Assembly (NCBI GenBank): GCA_001939145.1
Contig: LSRX01000281.1
Coordinates: 211,735-275,734, forward strand
Reading direction: 5' to 3'
Source: Symbiodinium microadriaticum
Taxonomy: Eukaryota; Sar; Dinophyceae; Suessiales; Symbiodiniaceae
Length of the DNA stretch: 64,000 bases
A program made the translations under genes and the position numbers. The notes under the pieces are model-generated. The model had not been told where the DNA came from, did not search any database, and was given only the letters and a program-made list of their open reading frames with translations. Every line of letters starts with the position of its first letter. Within the stretch, counting starts at the first letter, position 1. Shown piece by piece: positions 30,750 to 40,746 of the stretch.

Positions 30750-31687
30750 GCATTCAGACTTTGGGGCCTGGGCTTGGGGCTTGCGGTCGTCGCTGGGACT
30801 TCAATTCCATGCGAGTTACGACCCTGGGCTGCCGCGACTCGAGACTCCGGACTCTAAAAGAAAAGGCTTCTCCTGTCTTTTCCGGATGCTCAGGCTTGAA
30901 GCCCGAAGCCTTGATGCAGGTGAGAGTAAGACTTTGTTGGAAATCGGGATTCCTGGTCGGAGCCTTGTCGTCATCTTTGCAGCAGGATCCAGATGCGTTG
31001 GAGGTAAAGACGCGTTGCGCGTTCAACCTTCCTGGACCCGATCTAGAACGGCCTGCAAGCGGCAACGAGCAGAGGCAACCTCACGGCTGTGCATGTAGCA
31101 CCCTGACTTGGTGCTAAAACTCCAATGAAAACCACAGTGTAGCTGCAAACCCTCAGAAAGCATGCTGCGGCTGCAGGTGTGCATGACGCACTTTAAGAAC
31201 CTGCAAGAGTTGGCGTCTTTCTTGGCAGCTCGGCAGCATGAGCCAGTTGCAGCATTACACTGATCACCAAGGTTTAGGGATTAGGGTTTTGGGGTGTAGG
31301 GTTTTCCAACATTGCCGCTATGTTTGATGCTGTCACTGGTACTTGTGTTGCTGCCATTGCAACGACCCGACTATTCGTGTATGACGATGTTGGCAAGTGT
31401 TGGTTGAAGGGGTCTGGTTCTTGTTACAAGGATGGTTTTTACGGCCAATACTCTTCCTGCTCGATTTAGTTTTCTATCTTTTTGAGGGCAGGTGTAAAGT
31501 TCAGGGTTTAGGGCCCTAAACCCCAAACCGTGGTTCCTTCTGTCTTGGTTGGCAAAACTGGGTGCCCAATGATGGATCCTGTTGGCCCCCTTTTGGGCGT
31601 CAAAGGTTGCTGGGGCTCTGCAATCGGATTCTGGAAGACACTCCTTAAATGAGCCCTTAAACCCTAAACCCTATAGAACCCTTACAG
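30750..31687. other. Unassigned stretch
   Basis: Open frames at 30,748-31,117 overlap in three phases without a recognisable domain. A short TTTAGGGCCCTAAA head-to-head junction lies at about 31,507-31,520. Confidence 0.35.
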
Positions 31688-31816
31688 GAACCCGTAACAC
31701 ATGGAACCCTTTGTCAATTTTCGGCCGACCTCCGAGCCGAGTTCCTAAGGAATCTCGACCCCGACGCTTCTCCGTGCGCTGGGAGGGCACCCAACAGGTC
31801 CCAAAGGATCATGTGG
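31688..31816 (+). CDS. Candidate exon, unknown product
   Basis: CTTACAG acceptor following CCCTAAACCC, GTTTAGGG donor at 31,817. The frame reads FGRPPSRVPKESRPRRFSVR and then WEGTQQVPKDHV. Family unknown. It is supported mainly by its CCCTAAA/TTTAGGG boundaries. Confidence 0.3.
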
Positions 31817-32004
31817 GTTTAGGGTTTAAGGTTTAGGGTTTAGGGGTGGGGCGCGATACCTAGTGACTTTTTTTTTGTGATCCCGAGTAATTATATTTAA
31901 AGGAGAACTACTCCCCGAAACCCTTCTCGAATGATGAAATCTCCTGCCATAATGGGAGCCCTGGGAGCCTGGGAGGCTAGTTGTAGCGAGGGGCTTGAAG
32001 GGTA

Positions 32005-32112
32005 ATCTAGGGGCCTTCATAATTACCTGTACTATTTTGCGGGGATCCTTATTATAATAAAGGTATAGTAGACCCCCAAACCCCTATTCTAATCTTTCAT
32101 GCCCCGGAATGA
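32005..32112 (+). mobile_element. MITE family C copy
   Basis: TCTAGGGGCCTTCATAATTACC ... TTTCATGCCCCGG, core GGATCCTTATTATAATAAAGG. A further partial C end (GGGGGCCTAAAGAATTACC) lies at 32,246-32,300. Confidence 0.7.
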
Positions 32113-32406
32113 TATTCTTTCGCATCAGCACCGGATGTGAAGCGGCCGGGCAAGGCTCAGTTCGCATTGCTTGAAGCTTGGAGGCGAAATGGGAGCAAGC
32201 AAACCGTCAGAAGCCTTGTGGTTCCTGCATTGGGGCTCGAAAACAGGGGGCCTAAAGAATTACCAATACTATTTTGGGTGGTTCCGTGCATTCTAGCATA
32301 AGATCCCCCCCCCGCCCCACAAAGTTATTAGGACCAAAAAGTACTATGAGGTTGTAGGACCGTCCGGTCTGAGAGGCCGCAGAGGAAAGGCTTCCGCTCT
32401 AACCCC

Positions 32407-32520
32407 CGATTAAAGGAAACTACAGGTGGGGAGTTTAGGTTTTATGGGGCTTCTAAAAGGCTCCTCTAAGGTATATAGACCTTCTATAAGGCTCCTATCA
32501 CGGTAACTACCCACCTGAAC
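32407..32520 (-). mobile_element. MITE family D copy, reverse orientation
   Basis: GGAAACTACAGGTGGGGAG ... CGGTAACTACCCACCTGAAC, the reverse complement of the copies at 1,875 and 36,890. Confidence 0.75.
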
Positions 32521-33283
32521 ATGTCCTAGACCCAAACGTCCCTGAGCCCTTCTACAACGCAGCCGCACGCGCGCAAACAAAGCCTCCAGAACCGGTGTTC
32601 CCCGCAGAAGGCATGTAGAAAAGGCGAAAACACAGGGTTTAGGGTTTAGGGTTTAGGGCATTTGGTACTGTAGCTTGGTTCTGTGCGTTCTCTAATAGGT
32701 TGATAGTATAGCATCGTTCGGGGCTTCCGGTTCGAACCTAAACGACCCCAGATCATGAAGCAACGAATACATCCAACGATGCGACAGAAGAGCCCTCAGG
32801 CCATTAAAGAGACAACTCCCTCTTCATGCTGAAAAAAACCCCTGAAGCCCCTGAAGCCAGGTCGTGGAAGACAGGCTGCGCTCCTGGGAGGCTCGACGAG
32901 AAGCACTTGCAACTCGTGCTGCGGCCTTTGCAGGTGTGAAATGATTCTGTGGGTGTGATCTTTGTGATCAACTTTGGAGGTCCGTGTTATGGTGGTAAAC
33001 GGGTAACTCCCAGTTGTTTGGTTAGAACGTGGGAAGGGGGTTCTCCCTGTTCTAGAGCAGTCGCTGCAAGCAAGCATCGTGCGCTACCTGCACTCCGTGG
33101 ACGGTGGTCTTGGTCACGGTTACAGCAGAGCCAATTCTGCAGGTTCTTGCTAACCCGCATGCCTGCACTCCTGGTTTTTGAGGGGCCTTCTCAGTCGAAG
33201 CCTCCGCTCACGCAGGCCCAAGCGACAGCAAAGTAGGCCCCAGGTTGCACAGCGGTTTCAGCCAAGCCGCTGAAATTCTAATC
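32521..33283. other. Unassigned upstream region of the protease gene
   Basis: A TTTAGGG run lies at 32,635-32,658. The rest is unique; no confident exon and no recognisable promoter element (dinoflagellates generally lack a TATA box). Confidence 0.35.
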
Positions 33284-33471
33284 ATGCCGGCTGCCATGCG
33301 AAATGTACAGCTCGCTGCTTTGGCATCGGCCTTCACAGCCACGGCTTCTTTGTCAGTGCCGCTGCACGCAACGTTTTGGGGGGGCCCCAGGCTGCTCGTG
33401 GATGTCACGCCCGAAGCTTCGACCGGCAAAGAGGTCCTTGGGCTCAGAAGAACTTTATCCAATATCCAGAA

Positions 33472-33518
<47 letters not shown>

Positions 33519-36500
33519 ATATATATATATATATAGATATTTATTTATTTATTTATTTGTTCGTTTGTTTATTTATTGATAATATTCATGGGTTATAGAT
33601 CCAGACATAGACATAGATGCTGCAACTTCAAAAAAAGCACAACACGCAATACCGTGTAGTACATTTTGCTTGCATGGCCTTTTGTATAGAATGTTGTTTA
33701 CAGGCTGATTGCTACCTGATACAGATCCACGGCACAAACGCACAAGAGCACAAGTCGGAAGCCCTAAACCCTAAATCCTAAACCCTAAACCCTAAACCCC
33801 TAAGACCCTAAACCCTAAACCCTAAAAAGCCCTAAGACCCTAAAAACCCAGGTGGCTTCCCAGAGACTTTTGCTGGACACCGGATCTTCCACGCTGGCAT
33901 TCTGTGAGCAAGGACTGGGTTCTTGTTGGGGGATCTTATTTACGTTACCATAATGGGGATCTATAGGAAATAATATGGTTTCCTTATTATGGTAACTTAA
34001 ATAACCTCCCTTAACAAGAACCCAGAGGACTTCTCCAGCAAACGATTTACGAGATGACGGACTATGTGTCCTGCAATGCCTACAACCCTGGCCGCCCGGC
34101 TTCTACTGCAAAGTCTACCTGTAACCGAAAAGACCTACCTTTTTAAAAGTTCCTTATTATGGTTTCTAGATATAGTTTCTCAAAAAGGTAGGTCTTTCGG
34201 TTACAGGTAGGGCTTACGATTCGCATGATGCTTTCTGTGGCTGCTGAGGATTTCTGGATATTGCCAGGTTAGATGTGGTTGCTGCGAAGCCTATAGGCTC
34301 TCATCGTGCCTGGTGTTGTTTGTTTTAGGAGCACTACTGCTGTCAGCATGGCTGGCGGCCTTGTCAACGCAGATTTATTGTTTGCTCTGCGATGGTTGCA
34401 ACCATCGTCACCATCATCAGTATCATCATCATCATCATCATCATCATCATCGTCATCATCATCATCATCATCATCACCACTGATCGCTTTTTCATCAAGA
34501 AGGGGACGTGGTGTTCGGTTTGACATATCTCGGCGCTAGTGCCATGATTTTTAGCGTTTGAACAGCGTCATGACTTGTGGCTTGCTCTAGGAATCCAGGG
34601 TTTAGGGTTTAGGGGGTTTAGGGTTTAGGGTTTAGGCTGCCCCACTTTCGATGTGTTCGCTGTTGCTTGGGCAAGACTGTGGCAGTAATTAAGCTTTTGC
34701 TACGGAGTGGTTGCACACCTTGTCTTTTTATCCGCTGGTGATGGTCAAGCCGTTTTTTGGCTTCTAGTTGTGTATTTTCTGGAATCGTTGATGATCATGT
34801 ATAGTATAGTGTGAGCTTGCTTCAGTGTCTCCTACGTCCTCCTTGTTCCGACGCAGATGCCTGTTCAGCAGTTGCACTAGCATCTTGCGACTAACGTGTT
34901 AACTTTGCCAGACTCTGCCTGTCCTTATGTTTGCCAGTTAGATGTGCTGAGTGTCCCTGCCTTCATGTTGATACTTGCTGTTGCTCATCCCTAAACCCTA
35001 AACCCTTGCTGTTGTTCATGACCGTGGGAACTCTTGGGAAGCGTCCTAGTTCGGGTCTAGGTCGTCCATACTGTAAGTGTGCTTGATTCTTGTAGTTCGT
35101 CCTCTGAATTGTGGTTCATGGGTGACCATGGCCGTCAGTTGGTAATGAAACTGTGATTGCGGCTTTGGCATATCCTTTCTTTGTATGTGGCTTTGCGTTG
35201 AGGCACATGACTCTGTTTCCTACATGACTGGCCCCAGCTTGTAGCTTCATTGTTTCTGAGGTGGCAACTATACAGGGTATTGGGGGCCTTTCGTGGTCGG
35301 CGATCTCACCGCTGGCAACCTATCCATGCGCAACTCCACCTACAGCGTCATGGCAAACCAGGCCTGAGATAGCCTGATAAGGCCCCCCAAACCCCCGAAC
35401 AGGACACCCTTCTCTTGATCCTAAACCCGCCGACAGCCCCAAGACCCAAAGCCCTAAACCCTCAAACCCCCTAAAAGATCCTGATCCTTAGCACCCCTAC
35501 AGAGAACCCTCAAGCAACCCTTGAAGAAGCGACCCCAACCCCTCCGGAGGTCGGTATGCCCTGCACTGATGGCGTTGAAGGGATCTTCGGCATTGCTTTC
35601 CAGCAGCTTGATGCCACCTGGCAAAGATGTATGGTTTTCCCCTTTGGCCCCTCGATTGTTGTACTATACGATACCCCACTATTCTACGTATGAAGGCCCC
35701 CCGAAATTACACTTGCTTAGATCCTGAACTGCAATTGAAGACTCTTCACCTCCGGGGGGCGTCTGACCGGGCTGTGTTTAGGGACCTTCTTCGTGAGAAG
35801 CGCGTTCGTCAGAGCCGTTGGCTTTCCCTCTGCTTAATTATGAAGCCTGGAAGATCGATGTTCCGGCTGCAAGCTGCATTAGCTCGCAAGGGTTCAGGGT
35901 TTTCGAGTTTAGGCTTTACGGCTTTGGGGTTGAGGGTATTTAGGGCTTAGGGACTGCATGGTTCGTAAATCGAAGGCACAGACCTAGTCGTACAATAATA
36001 GCACACATAGATGTCGCACCAAAGACCCATCAAGCAGGACTCTTCAACGAGGGTCGACGACAGAGGTTGAAAAGTGCGTAGTGAGCTAACCTCCGAACAG
36101 CCACAGGACTGTCACATGTGACATTCTTCGGTTCCAAACAACCAGGGTCAGATATGAAAATCCATTGAAGAGAAGATTGCCCTAAACCCTAGACCCCGAA
36201 CCCCTAAACCCTTATATTAAACCCCTAAACCCTAAAACCGCCAAAACTCCTAAACCCTAAACCCACCTAAAACCCATAAACCCCTAAACCCTAAGCCCAC
36301 CTAAACCCTAAAAACCCTTATATGAAACCCCTGAACCCTAAAACCCCTAAAACCCCAAACCCTAAACCCTAAAAGCCCTTATATTAAACCCCTAGACCCT
36401 AAAACCCCTAAAACCCGTAGCTTCTAAACCTAAACCTAAACCCTAAACCCTAAAACCCCTAAAACCCCTAGCTTCTAAACCTCAACCTAAACCCTAAACC

Positions 36501-39500
36501 CTAAACCCTAAACCCTAAACCCTAAACGAAAAAGAGCCTCTGGAGCAGACTTTCGAGCATGCTCTAGGTTTTAGGGTTTTAGGGTTTTAGGGCTTTAGGG
36601 CTTTAGGGTTTTAGGGGTTTTAGGGTCTAGGGGTTTAATATAAGGGCTTTAGGGTTTTAGGGTTTTAGGGCTTTAGGGTTTAGGAAGTTTAGGGTTTTAG
36701 GGCTTTAGGGTTTAGGAAGTTTAGGGTTTTAGGGCTTAGGGTTTAGGGTTTTAGGGTTTAGGAAGTTTAGGCTTTAGGGCTTAGGGGAAGTTCAGCTTCT
36801 CGGCTTCCATTCGGAGGTTCTCCGATAGACCCGGAGTCATACAGAGAAGGGTAGCCTGGCTCGTCGGCAAGGATGACAGGCACATATCTAGGACGTTTTT
36901 TGGGTGGGTAGTTACCGTTATTATTCTAGGAGCCTTCTAGAAGGGCTGTAATACCTGATCGAAGCCTTATAGAAGCCCTAGATACCCTAACCTCCCCACC
37001 TGTAGTTTCCTTAAAACATATGATTCTGAAAGGCGCAATCATTGGTGTAATCGCCAGAGCAACCCCTGGGCCAAGACGGGCAACTCGTGTCCGGAAAGTT
37101 GGATTTCGTGGAGTAGCAACCATGGCAATACCCATTGGTACGGTTGATGATATAAATCTTGCACTACCCATAGTAAGGAATATACCATAAACCCCATAGT
37201 TTAGGGTCCTTAAGGCCATGCAGGATATATATCATCAACAGTAGTAGCAAGGAAAGGTAATTAAGGAGCACTCAAGTTCCCACATATCCAGGCTGGCGTG
37301 CCTGTCGAGTCTTTCTCGAACTGGAACGACACAGCATCGTGCCCCATCAAGAACGCAACGTTTTTGCCGCCACCGCTGCTGCATCAGCTCCGGGCTTCTT
37401 GGATGCTCAGACCCGGAGTTTTTTTTTTGAGGAGTCCCAACTCACCTTTGCTGGGTCCTTGTTGGACGCAATTTTACATGTTTGTTATAATAAAACCCTA
37501 ACAGGGATTAAAAATGATGATTTCTAATATGGTCCCAACAGGGAACCAGTTTGTGTCGGTGTCACGAACGTTGGCTTTTTTCCGAGCTTCCCATGCAACC
37601 GAGGCTTCGGGTGGTGTGGAAGCTTTGCTGGAGTTTGACCGTCGTTAAGGGTTGGAGAGTTTAGATTTTGGGGTTTTTAGGGTTTAGGGTTTAAGGGTTT
37701 AGGGTTTAAGGTTTAGGGTCTTGGGGCTTAGCAGTAAACAATAGGGCAAAGGCTTAGGGGCTCAGGGTTTCTGAATGCAACAGTTAGTTAGCGTTGAAGG
37801 TTTAAAGTTTAAAGTGGACCTCATGAACCGATGCTTGGTTCATCATGATCAGCCCCACCAACAACCACAACAACAGCGATATTAATGCCACCATTGTCAT
37901 GGGCAGCATCATGGTCATCAAAAACCCTCATCACCAGAATCCGGGCCATCACGCTTGCCTGTATGCGTTCCGTTCCCCTTAGCCTCATCATCACCGTCAC
38001 CATCAGAATCCTCGGTCTCGTCCTCAGCCTCGTCGCTGTCGCCTCATCATCACCCTCATCATCATCATCATCATCATCGTCATCATCATCATACTAATCG
38101 TCATGGTGATGGTCCGAACAGAAGCACTAGGGGCACTATGCTTGCAAGGATGCAGCGCATAGTTGTCGTGCGGTGAGAGTGTCAGCGCCGCATGGTAGTG
38201 CCACCTGAACTTAATCAACACCCCCAGGCCCTAAGTCTTACCTAAGTGGCATGTTTCTGGGCATAAGGAGATGCTGGGCATCTACTGGTCCGGAGTCGTC
38301 GGTGAAGAGCAGGCGAGGCTCTACATCGATGAGGATGCCGTAAACGAGCACTACGACGCCGAATCCGTTGTGGGCCCTGTTGCCTTTGGAGAGTTCGGCT
38401 GGTTTGATGTCAACATTCAGCGGATCTCCGTGGGTGATGCGGAGTTTGTCGGCTTCAACTGCACTGGGAGGGCGATTGGCCATTGCACCATGGACACCGG
38501 AACCCCGACTCTGTTCTTGCCGCAAGCTGCGCCTCAGCTAAACCCTAAACCCTACTTGCAGGGATGCGCTAGCAGCCTTTCCTCAAACAGAGCTTGCATG
38601 CTGGTGATGGCCCGGCACATCCTCAGCCCTCAAGCAAACCCGAAAGCGCCCAAGCCTGAAACCACATCTCAGAAGGGCCAAATCCTACCATCCTGAGAGC
38701 CACCTCAAGCCCTAAACCTTTGTAGAACCCTGTCAACAGCCTCAAAGAAGCCCTTGCAGAAGCATTGGCTGAGTCAGAGAGAACCCGTCCAAGTACCAAT
38801 AATGATGGCAATAATGGAAATAATGCTGACAATAGCAACAATAATGATAATGATGACGATAGGAATAATTACAGTTAACTTTGTTCACGATAAAAACCAA
38901 AGATGGATAGTATGATTGTTACTTTCGCTATTGCCATGATTACTAGGACTTCTCGAAAATACGAGGTAATCAATCACTCCAGCCAGCTGCTGGAGCAGGG
39001 CGGGCCCGCCAACCTCACCATTTGGCTCCTTTGGAGCCTTTCAGTTAGGGATTGTGTTGTGTAAGTTTTGGGCCTTCGAGTTTGTAGCTTTAGGGTTTCG
39101 GATTGAGTATGGAGGTTGAGGGGTTTTTAGCTTTGGATTTAGGTCTTGGGGCTGCAGGGCGCTTCATGGGCGATTGTGCGTGTCGTGGGTGTGTGTATGT
39201 ATGTGTCTGTGTGTGTGTCTGTGCGTGTGTGTGTGTGTGTGTGCGCGTGCGTGTGTGTGTGTGTGTCCCTGTGCGTGTGTGTGTGTGTGTGCCGCTTGTG
39301 GTTTTGGTTTGGGGGCTGCAGGGTTTGTGGTTTTCTGGTGGCCCTTTCTAAGCAAAGTACCCCTTGGCTACATGATTATGAAGCCCCTCAAACTTAAACC
39401 CTAAGCCCCAAATACTAAATCCCAAGACTTCAATCCCAAGTTCACAAGCTGAATGTGAGGCCCCAGGCACCGACACAAAGCCACAATTTCTTTGAACCCC

Positions 39501-40433
39501 AAACCCCAAACCCCTAAACCCAAAAACCCCTAAAACCCTAAAACCCTAAACCCCTAAACCCCTAAACCCTAAACCCCAAAACCCTAAAACCCTAAACCCC
39601 TAAACCCTAAAACCCCTAAACCCTAAAAGCCCTAAAGACCCTTAACCCCTCAACCCTGAACCCGAAAGCCCCAAACACCCAGGCTTTCCTAGGTAGTATT
39701 AGGGAGACCCCTTAAACGGGACCCTTCTGAACCCTACTTGTGGCTCTCTTAAAGGGGACCTTATTGAGAGGGTCTATATTTTTCTAAGGGTCCCCCTAAT
39801 CCAAACACCCAGGCTTGAAGGAGCCTCCGGCGAGTCAGTGCCCGTGCCCTTCGATCTTGCCGCACTCGGCAACTTGGACCGCCAGGGAGAGCGTATCCAG
39901 CTCGAGGGCTGTGGCTTTAGGGCTTGTGTTTGGTGTTTAGGGTTTTAGGGTTTAGTGTTTAGGGTTTGGGCCGGTCTTTGGGAAAGCTACGATTCCTAGG
40001 TTGATTGAGGTGTCCTCTCCTGCTCGTGTGTGCAGAGATTGCCACAATACCCACAAACACCCTTTCAAGAACACGAAATCTGACATGAACCCGAGGCCAA
40101 ATGAACGATGAGCTTCCACACCCAAATCTTGAAGAACTCAGCATGGAGGACTCATTCAAAGACCCACCCGAAAAGTGCTCCAGGGCTTGCCAAGGCAACA
40201 ACTCTCTTGAAGGCAATGCCCAAGACAGCGACGACATTATCCTCGGAATGCCCCTCTGGGCCTTCTACTACACCGTCTTCAACATCACGGGCCACTCCGT
40301 GTCCCTGATCCCACATCCGTGCCCTGAGCCGCATTGGGGCTTTGCAGTTCAGGCGTGCGTTGGCGGGATTTGGGGGGACGGAGGCTCGTCCGAGCTGCGT
40401 ATCTGGTGGACAGCAGCTGATGACAGCAGCTGA
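33284..40433 (+). CDS. Secreted pepsin-type (A1) aspartic protease, about 11 exons
   Basis: ATG 33,284 (or 33,296) begins a signal-peptide-like N-terminus (MRNVQLAALASAFTATASL). Catalytic motif one, LLLDTGSSTLAFCEQ, is in exon 33,852-33,912 (Asp codon 33,876) and joins 34,028-34,120 (TDYVSCNAYNPG) across MITE G, then 34,207 across MITE H. Further exons are 35,276-35,361 (GDLTAGNLSMRNSTYSVM), 35,550-35,628 (DGVEGIFGIAFQQLDATW), 37,292-37,397 (CPIKNATFLPPPLLHQL), 38,268-38,528 (ARLYIDEDAVNEHYD, WFDVNIQRISVG, motif two MDTGTPTLFLP with Asp codon 38,493), about 38,947-39,018 (GGPANLTIWL), 39,817-39,905 and 40,225-40,433 (ILGMPLWAFYYTVFN). Order and motifs match the A1 family, whose two DTG aspartates hydrolyse peptide bonds. 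Donors include GA (33,913), GT (34,121) and GC (35,362). The final 40 codons may be read-through into an intron. Exon edges are by eye; the family is secure. Confidence 0.75.
33476..33580. repeat. (TATC)n/(TA)n/(TTTA)n microsatellite
   Basis: About 12 TATC units then TA and TTTA runs, in the first intron of the protease gene. Confidence 0.95.
33760..33846 (-). repeat. CCCTAAA array before the DTGS exon
   Basis: CCCTAAA with CCCTAAGA variants. It ends 6 bp before the CCCAG acceptor at 33,851. Confidence 0.85.
33913..34027 (+). mobile_element. Introner family G: GA-AG intron in the protease
   Basis: AGGACT is duplicated at 33,911-33,916 and 34,026-34,031. Between them GGGTTCTTGTT ... AACAAGAACCC forms the terminal inverted repeat around a TTACCATAAT / TTCCTTATTATGGTAA core. 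Splicing CAAG|GA ... AGAG|GAC restores FCEQG-LLQQTIYEM without gap or extra residue. Confidence 0.8.
34115..34210 (+). mobile_element. Introner family H: GT-AG intron carried by its own inverted repeat
   Basis: CTACCTGTAACCGAAAAGAC at the left is mirrored by TTTCGGTTACAGGTAG at the right. GT (34,121) and AG (34,206) lie inside the terminal repeat, so the element brings both splice sites. The core is AGTTCCTTATTATGGTTTC. Confidence 0.75.
34398..34485. repeat. (ATC)n trinucleotide array
   Basis: About 25 CAT/ATC units in an intron; poly-Ser and poly-Asp frames here are artefacts. Confidence 0.95.
36179..36790. repeat. Inverted pair of telomere-like arrays (C-rich then G-rich)
   Basis: CCCTAAA units at 36,179-36,527 face TTTAGGG units at 36,567-36,790 across about 38 bp. 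The rare marker CTTATATTAAACCCCTAGACC at about 36,379-36,399 recurs inverted at about 36,622-36,642, so the arms are copies of one sequence. Confidence 0.85.
36890..37012 (+). mobile_element. MITE family D copy
   Basis: CTAGGACG, then GGGTGGGTAGTTACCGTTA ... CTCCCCACCTGTAGTTTCC. In a protease intron. Confidence 0.75.
37138..37243 (+). mobile_element. MITE family A copy
   Basis: GGTACGGTTGATGATATAAATC ... GATATATATCATCAACAG, about 50 bp before the protease exon at 37,292. Confidence 0.8.
37670..37725 (+). repeat. TTTAGGG tract in a protease intron
   Basis: Eight variant units including TTTAAGGG. Confidence 0.75.
38041..38097. repeat. (CAT)n trinucleotide array
   Basis: ATCATCATC with occasional CGT and CCT, in a protease intron. 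Confidence 0.92.
39186..39292. repeat. (GT)n microsatellite
   Basis: GTGTGTGT with GCGT and GTCT interruptions. Confidence 0.95.
39497..39665 (-). repeat. CCCTAAA array
   Basis: CCCTAAA, CCCCTAAA and CCCTAAAA units upstream of MITE J and a protease exon. Confidence 0.88.
39687..39800 (+). mobile_element. MITE family J with 16-bp flanking duplication
   Basis: CCAAACACCCAGGCTT occurs exactly at 39,671-39,686 and 39,801-39,816. The element between starts TCCTAGGTAGTATTAGGGAG and ends AAGGGTCCCCCTAAT, with an inverted-repeat interior (CTTAAACGGGACC, AAAGGGGACC). The duplicated CCCAG is the probable 3' splice site of the protease exon at 39,812. Confidence 0.72.
39913..39967 (+). repeat. TTTAGGG tract after a protease exon
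   Basis: CTTTAGGG, TTTTAGGG and TTTAGTG units beginning a few bases after the exon at 39,817-39,905. Confidence 0.75.
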
Positions 40434-40644
40434 TGTGGCTTTCACGTTCCTGACTGATAATTTCCTAAGTCCTGATAACGTGTGTCTTGCAAATAAACAG
40501 CCTGGGAGGGGGGGTCGACAGCTCCAACCAGCCTCGAAACCAAGAGATAACATGCTCGTGCCCGCTACTCCAAGATTCCCAAAGCATCTTCCGAAGGTCC
40601 TCTGACCCTAAACCTACGGCCCACTACACCTTGGCTTTTCAGAG

Positions 40645-40746
40645 AACCCAATACCCCTTAATTAAGGAATATACCTTAAATTATAAGGGCCTTAATCTTA
40701 TGATTTAAGGTATATCCCTTTTTAAGGGCTATTGGGCTCTCTGGGT
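40645..40746 (+). mobile_element. MITE family B copy (best preserved)
   Basis: AGAGAACCCAATACCCC ... GGGCTATTGGGCTCTCT, with CTTAATTAAGGAATATACC and an inverted partner inside. Confidence 0.82.

Noticed and set aside
38985..39015. Match to the dinoflagellate spliced leader (ACCATTTGGCTC)
   Set aside because: Too short, mismatched, and inside a coding exon of the protease. No full spliced-leader or relict was found in the window.
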